This document shows, piece after piece, positions 1 through 7,443 of a DNA stretch of 11,186 bases. This DNA comes from Planctomycetaceae bacterium (GTDB taxonomy: Bacteria; Planctomycetota; Planctomycetia; Pirellulales; Lacipirellulaceae). The stretch is taken from the NCBI GenBank assembly GCA_002713555.1, contig PATG01000015.1, forward strand, positions 10,924-22,109, in the 5' to 3' direction. The position numbers and the translations under genes were made by a program. The notes beneath the pieces were generated by a model that did no database searches, was not told the DNA's origin, and saw nothing but the letters and a program-made list of their open reading frames with translations. Positions within the stretch are counted from its first letter, which is position 1. The number at the start of each line of letters is the position of its first letter.

Positions 1-1163
1 TTCCGTTGCTGGGGCTGATTGGGCGTGTAGTTCAAGTCGCAGTCGGGATCAGGCGTTTCGAGATTGATTGTGGGTGGTGCAACCTGATCCTGCATAGCTA
101 GCAAGCTGAGGATTAATTCGACGCCTCCACTTGCTCCCAACAAATGTCCGAGCTGGCTCTTGGTGCTGGAGACATTCAACTTGTAGGCGTGATCTTCAAA
201 GACGCGCCGGACGGCAGTCGTTTCGGCTTTGTCACCAAGGGGTGTACTTGTCCCATGGGCGTTAATGTAATCAATATCATCAGGATTTGCGTTGGCATCC
301 GCCAGTGCGCTGCTCATGGCGCGGGCCGCACCCGTGCCTTCGGCATTAGGTTGTGTAATGTGGCCGGCATCAGCGCTGGCTCCATAACCGAGAATCTCGC
401 CATAGATATTTGCACCACGGGCTTTCGCCGTTTCGAGCTCTTCAAAGACCAGCACACCAGCTCCTTCAGAAAGCACAAATCCATCACGGTCTGCATCAAA
501 GGGCCGACTTGCGGCTGTGGGGTCGTCGTTTCGTAGCGAAAGTGCCTTCATGTTGGCAAATCCGCTGATCCCGATGGGCGTGATGGCTGCCTCTGCTCCA
601 CCAGTCACCACAATATCTGCGTCGTTGTATTTGATTGCCCGATAGGCATCTCCCATGGCATTGGTGGCACTGGCACAAGCGGTAGCGACAGCATAGTTGG
701 GGCCGCGCAAACCATAGCGAATGGAAAGATGGCCACTAGCGGCGTTGAGCATGAGCTTAGGGATCGTGAAAGCCGAAACCTTGTCAGGCCCTTTCTGGAT
801 GAGCCGACGTTCTTGACTTTCCATTTCGTTCAGGCCGCCAATACCCGACCCGATAATAACTCCGCAACGGAATGGGTCGTATTTGGAAAAATCAATTCCC
901 GAATTCTGTACGGCATCGACCCCTGCCACTAACGCAAACTGTGTGAATCGATCGACACGTTTGGATTCACGAGTATCAAGATAGCCTTCGGTTGACCAAT
1001 TCAGGATATCTCCACCAAAGGAGACTTTGTGGTCGCTCGTGTCAAACGCGCACAGCGGATGAATGCCGCTTTCCCCTGCGAGGATTCTTTGCCATAGGTC
1101 AGAAACCTTAAGGCTAAGCGACGTGACGGCACCCATCCCTGTTACGACAATGCGTCGATTCAT
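1..1163 (-). CDS. fabF: beta-ketoacyl-ACP synthase II (FabF), 3' end outside window
   Basis: Condenses malonyl-ACP with acyl-ACP in the elongation cycle of type II fatty acid synthesis (cytoplasmic thiolase-fold enzyme). I translated the frame from the ATG at 1163 down to the window edge: 387 codons without a stop. The catalytic triad falls at the same numbers as in E. coli FabF: Cys163 in VATACASA, His303 in NAHGTSTP and His340 in KSQLGHLLGA, with Lys335 also present. The N-terminus MNRRIVVTGMGAVTSL is the usual family start. About 25 residues, including the C-terminal glycine-rich loop, should lie beyond position 1. It begins 12 bases after the acpP stop, so it is almost certainly co-transcribed with it. 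No clear Shine-Dalgarno sequence is visible. A FabB-type synthase is less likely because the spacing of active-site residues fits FabF. Confidence 0.97.
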   Translation of the reverse strand, partial: MNRRIVVTGMGAVTSLSLKVSDLWQRILAGESGIHPLCAFDTSDHKVSFGGDILNWSTEGYLDTRESKRVDRFTQFALVAGVDAVQNSGIDFSKYDPFRCGVIIGSGIGGLNEMESQERRLIQKGPDKVSAFTIPKLMLNAASGHLSIRYGLRGPNYAVATACASATNAMGDAYRAIKYNDADIVVTGGAEAAITPIGISGFANMKALSLRNDDPTAASRPFDADRDGFVLSEGAGVLVFEELETAKARGANIYGEILGYGASADAGHITQPNAEGTGAARAMSSALADANANPDDIDYINAHGTSTPLGDKAETTAVRRVFEDHAYKLNVSSTKSQLGHLLGASGGVELILSLLAMQDQVAPPTINLETPDPDCDLNYTPNQPQQR

Positions 1164-1175
1164 CACTACTTTGGA

Positions 1176-1418
1176 TTAGCTGTTGTTTGCGTTTTGGTCG
1201 ATGAATTCGACAGCCTGGCCGACGGTTTGGATTTTTTCAGCCGCATCGTCGGGGATGTTTACGTCGAACTCTTCTTCTAGCTCCATAACTAACTCGACGG
1301 TGTCGAGAGAGTCCGCACCAAGATCATTCACGAAAGACGTTTCGGATGTGATTTTGTCTGTATCAACACCAAGTTGTTCTGAAACAATATTTGTAACTCG
1401 TTCAAGCACTGAGGCCAC
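1176..1418 (-). CDS. acpP: acyl carrier protein
   Basis: An 80-residue acidic acyl carrier protein that holds growing acyl chains as thioesters on a 4'-phosphopantetheine arm for FabD, FabF and FabG. The attachment serine is Ser37 in the [12 protein letters not shown] motif, at the start of helix II, the acidic surface that partner enzymes recognise. Length and helix pattern match the family. The start codon is GTG at 1416-1418, giving MASVLERV; it is supported by a strong ribosome-binding site. The gene lies between fabG and fabF, the usual arrangement. A 252-base gap separates it from fabG, long for an operon, and a candidate promoter in that gap could give acpP-fabF its own transcription, which would suit a very abundant protein. 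Confidence 0.97.
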   Translation of the reverse strand: MASVLERVTNIVSEQLGVDTDKITSETSFVNDLGADSLDTVELVMELEEEFDVNIPDDAAEKIQTVGQAVEFIDQNANNS

Positions 1419-1427
1419 GTCAATGGT

Positions 1428-1434
1428 CCTCCTT
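1428..1434 (-). promoter_or_regulatory. strong ribosome-binding site of acpP
   Basis: On the minus strand AAGGAGG sits nine bases before the GTG start at 1418. It decides the start codon, because no in-frame ATG is nearby. Among the genes of this window it is the only near-perfect Shine-Dalgarno sequence properly spaced before an accepted start; most other starts have none. This fits a need for high translation of the carrier protein. Confidence 0.8.
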
Positions 1435-1542
1435 CAAATCAGGAAAAATGCGGATTTAAACTAGTCGACTTTTGTACGACAAGTTTACCTGGAATGTCAG
1501 TCCTAAAAATTGGATGGAACTGGGAAGCTTATACAACTGCTC

Positions 1543-1572
1543 AAAATAGAGCGATTCCACAAGGGAGGTCAA
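1543..1572 (-). promoter_or_regulatory. candidate promoter for acpP-fabF
   Basis: The minus strand carries TTGACC (1567-1572), an 18-base spacer and TATTTT (1543-1548), matching the sigma-70 consensus at 5 of 6 and 4 of 6 positions. A transcript would start near 1536 and have a leader of about 118 bases before the GTG. Just upstream, 1587-1617 contains repeated ATCTAG and TAGAC words that might bind a regulator. The remainder of the 252-base fabG-acpP gap shows no gene and no clear terminator. This is motif matching by eye only, and planctomycete promoters are poorly defined. Confidence 0.3.
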
Positions 1573-1670
1573 GGTATAGCGTTTCTAGGCTAGATTGTCT
1601 AGATCGTCTGGGTAGACAGGGCTTGCTTCGAGCAATTTCCCCTTTTAAGCAGTTGTGCCAAGCAAGGGGG

Positions 1671-2441
1671 TCAGGCAGTTAGGCCGCCATCTACCGTTAG
1701 TACTTGTCCAGTAATGTAGGCGCCAGACTCACTAGCCAGATAGAGCACGGCATCTGCAATTTCATGGGATTCGCCTAATCTCTTGGCTGGAACCCGTTTT
1801 TTCACCTCATCCTGCACGGCAGGGCCCATGGCATCGGTCATTTCAGTAGCAATAAAACCGGGACATATGGCGTTCACGGTTACCTTCCGCCCGGCAATTT
1901 CCCGAGCTACAGTCTGGGTCAAACCAATAATTCCTGCTTTGGAAGCCGAGTAGTTGGCCTGACCTGGATTACCCATAATGCCAGACACGCTGGAAATATT
2001 GATAATTCGACCGTAGCGCTTCCGCATCATCGCCTGAATGCCTGCTCGAGTGAACAAAAATACCGAACGCAGATTGGTGGCAATGACATCATCCCATTCT
2101 TCATCACTCATGCGTGGTATCAGTGTATCTCGAGTAATACCAGCGTTGTTGACGACGATGTCAACCTGATCCCACTTTTCCAGTATTCCGTCGAAAACAC
2201 TTTGTGATGAGGTCGAATCGGTCACATCGCAAGCAAATAGGGAGGCTGTCCCGCCAGCAGCCGTTATTTCATCTGCGGTGGCCTTCAGCTTTTCTTCATT
2301 CCGTGCAATGCAGGCCACCTTTGCTCCTGCAGCACCGAGTGCCAGCGCGATCGATTTGCCAATTCCACGTGAAGCACCAGTAACAACGGCCACCTGGCCT
2401 GTTAGATCAACTTGAATACGGCGATTGGAAGTGCCTGTCAT
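1671..2441 (-). CDS. fabG: 3-oxoacyl-ACP reductase FabG
   Basis: NADPH-dependent reduction of 3-oxoacyl-ACP to 3-hydroxyacyl-ACP, the first reduction in the elongation cycle. It is a 256-residue classical short-chain dehydrogenase. The cofactor loop TGASRGIG is at residues 21-28, NNAG at 98-101, and the catalytic tetrad is Asn123, Ser151, Tyr164 and Lys168 (YSASK). The C-terminal ITGQVLTVDGG is typical of FabG. The ATG at 2441 gives about ten more N-terminal residues than E. coli FabG; AGG lies about ten bases upstream as a weak ribosome-binding site. The gene follows fabD after 54 bases. Other short-chain dehydrogenases share this fold, but the position between fabD and acpP makes FabG the clear assignment. 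Confidence 0.96.
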   Translation of the reverse strand: MTGTSNRRIQVDLTGQVAVVTGASRGIGKSIALALGAAGAKVACIARNEEKLKATADEITAAGGTASLFACDVTDSTSSQSVFDGILEKWDQVDIVVNNAGITRDTLIPRMSDEEWDDVIATNLRSVFLFTRAGIQAMMRKRYGRIINISSVSGIMGNPGQANYSASKAGIIGLTQTVAREIAGRKVTVNAICPGFIATEMTDAMGPAVQDEVKKRVPAKRLGESHEIADAVLYLASESGAYITGQVLTVDGGLTA

Positions 2442-2495
2442 GAGGGTTACCTAAGGGTAGTGATGTTTCTTGATAAAGAATCCGTACCTGTAAAA

Positions 2496-3407
2496 TCAAG
2501 CTGCCACGTTTTGGCAGGGGAATTTGCGAGAGATTCGTTTTAGCAACCCACGAAGTACACGGCCAGGACCAATTTCGTAGCAACTGTCAACGTGAAATTC
2601 GTCAATCATCCACTGCATGGAGTCGCTCCAGAGTACAGGCTGCACAACCTGTCGGATGAGTAGGTTTCGGATTTCAACCGGATCGTCATGGGGCCGGGCA
2701 TCGACATTCGAAAGAACGGGAATACGCGGCTTTTGAAGATCAATTGCTTCCAAGGCTTGCGTCAATCGATCCACTGCAGGCTGCATGATGGGGGTATGAA
2801 AGGCCCCAGCCACGGCCAATTGGATCACCTTCATGGCCCCTGCTGCTTCGGCCAGTTGTGTCACACGTTCGCAAGCTGCTTGAGTCCCAGATACGACAAT
2901 ATTTCCTGGGCAGAGAAGGTTTGCCAATTGCAACACTTCGTCTGCACGGGCCTCGTCACAGAGAGCCTCCACTTGTTCGCGTTCCATTCCAAGTACACTC
3001 ACCATGCCACTGGGGACCACATCTGCGGCATCTTGCATCGCTTGTCCTCGTGTCTTGACAAGTCTTAGCCCAGTCTCGAAATCCATAGCACCGGCAAAAG
3101 CGAGTGCAGTGTACTCACCCAAACTCAGCCCGGCCGTTAGTGCACATTCGGTGACGGCACCGGGAGTATCTTGTTTCAGTTGTTCCAGCGCAGCCAGACT
3201 GCAAACATATAATGCAGGTTGGCTGAAAACTGTCGAATTGAGTTGCTCAACGGGCCCGTTCTGGCACAGTGCCAGGAGATCGTAGCCCAGGATTTCTGAT
3301 GCACGTTCAAACAGCACTCGGGCTGCTGGCAGCGAGGCGGCTAGTTCGACTCCCATGCCAATCGACTGAGCACCTTGGCCGGGAAATAAAAAGGCTGTTT
3401 TTGTCAT
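2496..3407 (-). CDS. fabD: malonyl-CoA:ACP transacylase FabD
   Basis: Transfers malonyl from CoA to the acyl carrier protein, supplying the extender unit for FabF. It is 303 residues, normal for the family. The oxyanion-hole motif PGQGAQ is at residues 9-14, the nucleophile is Ser95 in GLSLGEYTAL, the carboxylate-binding arginine is Arg120 in KTRGQAM, and the catalytic histidine is His204 in GAFHTPIM. A conserved EIGPGRVL stretch lies near the C-terminus. The ATG at 3407 leads directly into TAFLFPGQG, so the start is secure, although no Shine-Dalgarno sequence precedes it. The 160 bases between it and rpmF hold no recognisable gene and no clear promoter, so rpmF and fabD may share a transcript. 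Confidence 0.97.
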   Translation of the reverse strand: MTKTAFLFPGQGAQSIGMGVELAASLPAARVLFERASEILGYDLLALCQNGPVEQLNSTVFSQPALYVCSLAALEQLKQDTPGAVTECALTAGLSLGEYTALAFAGAMDFETGLRLVKTRGQAMQDAADVVPSGMVSVLGMEREQVEALCDEARADEVLQLANLLCPGNIVVSGTQAACERVTQLAEAAGAMKVIQLAVAGAFHTPIMQPAVDRLTQALEAIDLQKPRIPVLSNVDARPHDDPVEIRNLLIRQVVQPVLWSDSMQWMIDEFHVDSCYEIGPGRVLRGLLKRISRKFPCQNVAA

Positions 3408-3567
3408 AGAAGATGGAAGTAGGCAACCTAAGTAGGGGAAGCCAATCTCAGGAGTGTTCGGGCTTTCCGGAATCGATGCTATCGGGTTCGTTGAAAAACG
3501 TCCGGCTTGGCATGATCAGCCATTGGCCAACCTACGGCTCAACGACCCAGCGAATTCGATCTGCGGA

Positions 3568-3747
3568 TCACACCTCAGATTCAATAACCGTACGGCCCAT
3601 GTAGTATCCACAATTGGGGCAAGCGACATGGGTAGGTGTTGCCGCGCCACATTTCGGACAGGTCTGTAGTTGTTTGGCGGTTAGCCGGTCGTGCGACCGA
3701 CGCTTTCCGGTGCGTGAGTTAGAATGTTTGCGTTTAGGAACGGCCAT
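3568..3747 (-). CDS. rpmF: 50S ribosomal protein L32
   Basis: A 59-residue basic protein of the large ribosomal subunit. It starts MAVPKRKHSNSRTGKRRSHD, the typical bacterial L32 N-terminus, and carries two CxxC pairs (Cys30/Cys33 and Cys43/Cys46), the zinc-binding form of L32. The ATG at 3747 was chosen over an in-frame GTG at 3762, which would add five residues not seen in the family. L32 genes commonly head fatty-acid synthesis clusters (rpmF-plsX-fabH-fabD-fabG-acpP), linking membrane synthesis with ribosome supply. Here plsX and fabH are absent from the next interval and fabD follows after 160 bases. No Shine-Dalgarno sequence is visible. Confidence 0.97.
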   Translation of the reverse strand: MAVPKRKHSNSRTGKRRSHDRLTAKQLQTCPKCGAATPTHVACPNCGYYMGRTVIESEV

Positions 3748-3794
3748 AGCACAGACTCGCACGTATCAGGACAGCGGGTGTAGGAGAATCCCAC

Positions 3795-3823
3795 AGCATA
3801 GGGCGAAACTAGCCTGGTACCAA
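3795..3823 (-). promoter_or_regulatory. candidate promoter for rpmF-fab cluster
   Basis: Minus-strand TTGGTA (3818-3823), a 17-base spacer and TATGCT (3795-3800) match the sigma-70 consensus at 4 of 6 positions each. Transcription would begin near 3788, about 40 bases before the L32 ATG. The rest of the 196-base gap up to the ruvB stop (3748-3943) has homopolymer runs, including eight G at 3872-3879, but no gene and no clear terminator for ruvB. This was matched by eye. Confidence 0.3.
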
Positions 3824-3943
3824 GCCCCCCAGGACAAAAAAACTCTGGAAATCCGTACCTTTTTTGATGGTGGGGGGGGAAGGGCCTCTGAACTTGCCTC
3901 GCAGCAATCGACGAGTCAATCGCAGGATCAAACGAAAAACGCC

Positions 3944-5053
3944 TTAATCAAATAGGGATGGCAGCGAGGGATCGTCTTGGAGTGAGCGGGGCAAATCGTC
4001 CGGAGGAGTCGCGCCCAAATGTTCGTATCCTGTCGCGGTGAGTTTGCGACCGCGTGGAGTACGTACGACAAGTTCTGAACGAAGCAGAAAAGGTTCAACT
4101 TCGTCGGTGAGAGTATCCGTTGCCGTATTCAAGGTATGTGCGATGGCCTCGACACCAACAGGACCTCCGTGAAATACGCGGAGGATGGTTTCCAGATACT
4201 TTCGATCCTGACCATCCAACCCCAGAGGATCGATGCTGAGCATTTGTAAGGCTGCTTCTGCGACTGCAAGTGTAATTCGTCCGTCCGACTTGGTTGTGGC
4301 AAAGTCACGTACCCATCGAAGTCGATTGTTGGTTACACGTGGAGTGCCACGACTGCAGTAAGCTATTTTTTGTGCTGCAGCATCTTCGATCTCGACTCGT
4401 AGTTTGCCTGCATTAATCTGCACAATCTGTGTCAGTTCTTCCAGATTATAAAACTCTAAGTGTTCGCGAACCTGAAAACGGTCACGTAAGGGAGCCGATA
4501 GTAAACCAGTGCGTGTCGTGGCACCAATAATAGTAAAGGGTTTGAGAGACATGTTTACGGTTCTTGCGCTCATGCCTTCGCCAAGAGTGATGTCAATGCG
4601 AAAATCTTCCATCGCTGGATACATGAATTCTTCGACTGCTTTCGGCAAGCGATGGATTTCATCGATGAACAAAACGGATCCGCCTTCGGCATTGGAGAGA
4701 TAAGGCAGTAGATCCTTGGGGGCAGCCAGTGCTGCCCCGCTGGCGATCTGCAGTGGTACTCCCAAAGCCTTGGGAATGCACATTGCAAAGGTCGTTTTCC
4801 CTAATCCGGGTGGCCCATCGAGCAGGATGTGCCCCAAAGGTTCTTTGCGAATCGATGCCGCTTCTACGGCGATCATCAAGCGTTCGTAGACTTTGCGCTG
4901 GCCGACCATTTCTTCCAGCTTGCGCGGGCGAAGCATGGTTTCTTCTTCGCGGGTGAGCAAATTGACAGCAGCAAGTTCGGAGGAAGGATTTCCAGGCGAT
5001 GGGTTGTTCGCTGGTGCGGCATCCTCTGCAGAAAGAATTGGCTCTCGTGACAT
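3944..5053 (-). CDS. ruvB: Holliday junction branch migration helicase RuvB
   Basis: AAA+ ATPase motor that forms hexamers on either side of a RuvA-bound Holliday junction and drives branch migration in recombination repair. It is 369 residues. Walker A GPPGLGKT is at 80-87, Walker B with DEIH at 131-134, sensor I ATTR at 178-181, and the arginine-finger region APLRDRF at 187-193 (Arg190). The RGTPR sensor II motif and a C-terminal winged-helix ending in RTPRGRKLT follow. The N-terminus has roughly 20 more low-complexity residues (Pro, Ser, Asn rich) than E. coli RuvB. The gene is separated from ruvA and ruvC by two unrelated genes and has its own candidate promoter. The start ATG at 5053 has only weak Shine-Dalgarno complementarity. 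Confidence 0.96.
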   Translation of the reverse strand: MSREPILSAEDAAPANNPSPGNPSSELAAVNLLTREEETMLRPRKLEEMVGQRKVYERLMIAVEAASIRKEPLGHILLDGPPGLGKTTFAMCIPKALGVPLQIASGAALAAPKDLLPYLSNAEGGSVLFIDEIHRLPKAVEEFMYPAMEDFRIDITLGEGMSARTVNMSLKPFTIIGATTRTGLLSAPLRDRFQVREHLEFYNLEELTQIVQINAGKLRVEIEDAAAQKIAYCSRGTPRVTNNRLRWVRDFATTKSDGRITLAVAEAALQMLSIDPLGLDGQDRKYLETILRVFHGGPVGVEAIAHTLNTATDTLTDEVEPFLLRSELVVRTPRGRKLTATGYEHLGATPPDDLPRSLQDDPSLPSLFD

Positions 5054-5172
5054 GGACGCTTCTAAAGCTTACGGATTTTGGAAGGAGGGAACCTGTGTTT
5101 CAACGATTGCAGAGCGACCGGTTGCGGGATGGCCCTGTTGGCATCCTGAACACCTGTACTCCAGTTGGGGCT

Positions 5173-5201
5173 ACTATACCAGATCGGCCCAAATCTGGAA
5201 A
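5173..5201 (-). promoter_or_regulatory. candidate ruvB promoter with extended -10
   Basis: On the minus strand TTTCCA (5196-5201), a 17-base spacer and TATAGT (5173-5178) match the sigma-70 consensus at 4 of 6 and 5 of 6 positions. TGG directly before the -10 box makes an extended -10 element. The start would be near 5166, leaving a leader of about 112 bases. It lies in the 233-base divergent gap between ruvB and the PrsW-family gene. I saw no equally good plus-strand promoter there. Confidence 0.4.
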
Positions 5202-5286
5202 ACCATGAATATTGGACTGCTTTTCTCGCACTCGAGTCCGTTACACTGTCTGCGAATAGCTCAATCGATAGGGAGACTAGGCAGAT

Positions 5287-6402
5287 ATGAACTGGCGTAG
5301 CACACTCCGGTTAAAAACGCGCCAGCCGGCATTCTTATGGCGCATGGTACTTGGAATGCTTGCTGTGGGGGTTGTGCTGGGGTATGTTGCAGAAAAAGTT
5401 TGGCTAACAGGTGCGTCGTATCACCAGCAACCGATTGCGAGTCAAGCTGCTTGGGAGAATCTCAAGTCACTTTCCGAGCAGTATCAATGGCGTCAGCTTT
5501 GGTGGGCCCTTCCGCGTGTTGCTTATGGCCGATTTAGTCAGTTGGGTCCTACAGGGCTCGCGGTGTTGGGCGGGTGTTGTTGGTTTGCATTCTTAGTGCA
5601 GGCCATTGAAGTACGCAGTCACTCGAAGCGTCGTTTGGGGTATCTTTTGCTCGCATTGCCGCTCGGGGTGTTAAGTATCTGGCCGACTCATTTCATGAAT
5701 TTTTGGCAAGAGCAGGTTTGGAATCTAAGGCCAAGTCGTGAGCTTATACAGGGTATTCGATATTATGTATTCAGTGTCGGCTTGCGCGAGGAGTTGGCCA
5801 AACTAACCTGTCTTTTGCCTCTGATGCCTTGGTTACTGCGTGAACGCAATGAATTGGTTGCAATGCTGGTCTCAGCCGGGGTGGGACTGGGATTTGCATT
5901 TGCAGAGAATGTCGGTTACTTCTACCAAACGGCAGGGTCTTCGACATTAGGGAGATTTCTGATGGCAAATCCATTGCACATGACACTCACCGGTTTGATT
6001 GGATTGGCCGTCTATCGGGGGTTTCGTTATCCGCGTGATTGGGGCATTCATGCCTTGGCAGTGTTTGTAATAGCGGTTATTGCTCATGGGATGTACGATG
6101 CGTGCATCGATTTACCCGCTTTTGGCGAATACAGCTTACTCAGTATTGTGATTTTTGCGTTGGTTATTTATCAGTTCTTTGCAGAGCTGCGCAGTTTGCG
6201 TTCAGCTAAGGGCGAAGTGATTAGCCTTTCAGAGACTTTTTTATTTGGCGTGTCACTGCTCCTGGCAACAACCTTTGTCTACCTTTCGGCGACTCAAAGT
6301 TTTTCGCTAGCCTGCGATGTGCTAATGACTGGAGCCTTGGCTCAAGCGGTGATGGTTTACTTGTTTTTACGCGAGATGCCGGAGTCGATGGTGAGTGTGT
6401 GA
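5287..6402 (+). CDS. PrsW-family intramembrane metalloprotease
   Basis: A 371-residue polytopic membrane protein with about ten hydrophobic segments (roughly 18-36, 87-107, 117-137, 160-184, 190-213, 225-243, 252-276, 282-300, 318-337, 343-361). The family signature is clear: paired glutamates Glu168-Glu169 in GLREELAK, GFAFAENVGYF with Glu207-Asn208, His231 in NPLHMTLTG, and AHGMYDA with His267 and Asp271. These are the putative metal-site residues of family M82; B. subtilis PrsW cleaves the anti-sigma factor RsiW. The substrate here is unknown and no anti-sigma factor gene is adjacent. It is the only plus-strand gene in the window, divergent from ruvB and convergent with the hydrolase, whose stop lies 23 bases away. 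The start ATG has a weak AGG five bases upstream. Some relatives act on other targets, so protease activity is an inference from family membership. Confidence 0.88.
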   Translation: MNWRSTLRLKTRQPAFLWRMVLGMLAVGVVLGYVAEKVWLTGASYHQQPIASQAAWENLKSLSEQYQWRQLWWALPRVAYGRFSQLGPTGLAVLGGCCWFAFLVQAIEVRSHSKRRLGYLLLALPLGVLSIWPTHFMNFWQEQVWNLRPSRELIQGIRYYVFSVGLREELAKLTCLLPLMPWLLRERNELVAMLVSAGVGLGFAFAENVGYFYQTAGSSTLGRFLMANPLHMTLTGLIGLAVYRGFRYPRDWGIHALAVFVIAVIAHGMYDACIDLPAFGEYSLLSIVIFALVIYQFFAELRSLRSAKGEVISLSETFLFGVSLLLATTFVYLSATQSFSLACDVLMTGALAQAVMVYLFLREMPESMVSV

Positions 6403-6425
6403 CTTCGATCGCCTCATTACGAATA

Positions 6426-7253
6426 CTAGTGATCGCCAGACCTTTCTGGAAGGGTTTTCAAGAATTCAGGGAGTGCCTCCAAGAAAGCTGCCGGAGCAGG
6501 GTCGTTGTGGCCCCCATGGACAATCTTCAGGAACATTTTTTTCTGACTGGGTGCTGCCTTGAAGAGCTTCTGCCCCATAGGGTATGGGATTACCTGATCG
6601 GCCGTTCCATGACACTGAAGTAAGGGGCCCTGGTACTGTTGGATGCGCTCGATTGAGGGAAAGCGATTTCGCATGATCCAGCGCACGGGTAGCCAGGGGA
6701 ATTTGCTAGCAGCAACTTCGGTCATGTCGTGAAAAGTATTTTGTAGAATGAGTGCGCGTGCTCCCTGCTGCTGGGCTATCGCGACAGCAATGCCCCCACC
6801 AAGAGAACGTCCCCAGAGCACGATGTCATGGGGGAGACAATTTGTTCTTTTTGCCAGCCATGTTTGTGCTGCTAGCCCATCTTGAATCAGACCGGCCTCG
6901 AAGGGAGCCCCCTCACTTTTTCCATAGCCGCGGTAATCGAAAAGTAAGATGGAGGCTTGCAGAGAATCCCGCAATTTTGCCACAAAGTTCCTGTTATGTG
7001 AAACATCTTCGCCGTTGCCATGACAATAGAGGATGCGGTACTGGGGATTCGGATGCGAAAAGTAAAGGCCGTGGAGTTTTATGCCGTCCTCGGTCACTAT
7101 ATGAATGTCTTCGATAGTTGGGTTTGAGGAAGATGTAGGTGTGGAATTAGGAATTGGATAGACTAGATATCCTTCCAATGCCATCATCCCAATGCAAAGG
7201 AAGGCATAAACAACGAGTAGAAAACGCGAGAGTCGTTGCAATTGATGCAGCAC
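6426..7253 (-). CDS. membrane-anchored alpha/beta hydrolase (Bem46/ABHD13-like)
   Basis: Probable serine hydrolase of the alpha/beta fold, 275 residues from the chosen start. A single hydrophobic segment at about residues 9-31 should anchor it in the membrane. HGNGE at 78-82 provides the oxyanion region, DYRGYGKSEG is at 106-115, the nucleophile is Ser150 in WGRSLGGG, and the acid and base are Asp219 (GTADQVI) and His249 (GGHND). This pattern matches the Bem46/YfhR/ABHD13 group, whose physiological substrates are mostly unknown. The start is uncertain. The frame stays open to a TTG at 7349, but those extra 32 residues are partly encoded by an inverted repeat, so I prefer the GTG at 7251-7253 that leads straight into the anchor. 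No Shine-Dalgarno sequence precedes either. No functional link to ruvA or PrsW is visible. Confidence 0.85.
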   Translation of the reverse strand: MLHQLQRLSRFLLVVYAFLCIGMMALEGYLVYPIPNSTPTSSSNPTIEDIHIVTEDGIKLHGLYFSHPNPQYRILYCHGNGEDVSHNRNFVAKLRDSLQASILLFDYRGYGKSEGAPFEAGLIQDGLAAQTWLAKRTNCLPHDIVLWGRSLGGGIAVAIAQQQGARALILQNTFHDMTEVAASKFPWLPVRWIMRNRFPSIERIQQYQGPLLQCHGTADQVIPYPMGQKLFKAAPSQKKMFLKIVHGGHNDPAPAAFLEALPEFLKTLPERSGDH

Positions 7254-7284
7254 GCGTTGGGTTGACTGACTTTTACCTTGCCCT

Positions 7285-7349
7285 TTGTTGGGACAGGAGG
7301 GAAACAGAGGATATTTCTCTGTTGTCTCTGTTACCTCCTGTCCCAACAA
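7285..7349. repeat. 65-base imperfect inverted repeat (hairpin element)
   Basis: Positions 7285-7300 (TTGTTGGGACAGGAGG) pair perfectly with 7334-7349. After a small bulge, 7303-7309 (AACAGAG) pairs with 7326-7332, leaving a 16-base loop. CTCTGTT also occurs at 7317-7323, so an alternative inner pairing with a 7-base loop is possible. The element lies in the 190-base gap between the ruvA stop and the hydrolase start. No T-run directly follows the stem on either strand, so it is not a standard intrinsic terminator. Its form resembles an interspersed palindromic (REP- or MITE-like) unit, but only one copy is in this window. Confidence 0.8.
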
Positions 7350-7443
7350 GCCGCAGAAAGTCGTTTTTCAAACCTGCCGGCGTATTGCATCCGAAATGGG
7401 GAAGTTATTTTTGAGTGATCCCTTAGCCTTCTCGCGAGATCGA

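Noticed and set aside
1622..1667. CTTGCTT/AAGCAAG inverted repeat just after the fabG stop as a terminator
   Set aside because: The stem is only seven bases with a 32-base loop and is not followed by a T-run, so it is weak evidence for termination.
3872..3879. Run of eight G as a phase-variation tract
   Set aside because: It lies outside any gene and upstream of the candidate promoter, and a single short homopolymer is weak evidence.
3614..3955. Plus-strand open frame spanning the rpmF-ruvB gap
   Set aside because: Half of it is antisense to rpmF, and the rest runs through homopolymers including eight G. No ribosome-binding site or family motif is seen.
6403..6436. Bidirectional terminator between the convergent PrsW and hydrolase genes
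   Set aside because: The gap has a direct repeat of GATCGCC rather than a stem, and no T-run on either side.
7254..7349. N-terminal extension of the hydrolase to a TTG at 7349
   Set aside because: The extra 32 codons run through the inverted repeat and give a non-family peptide. A GTG at 7253 gives a compact start just before the membrane anchor.
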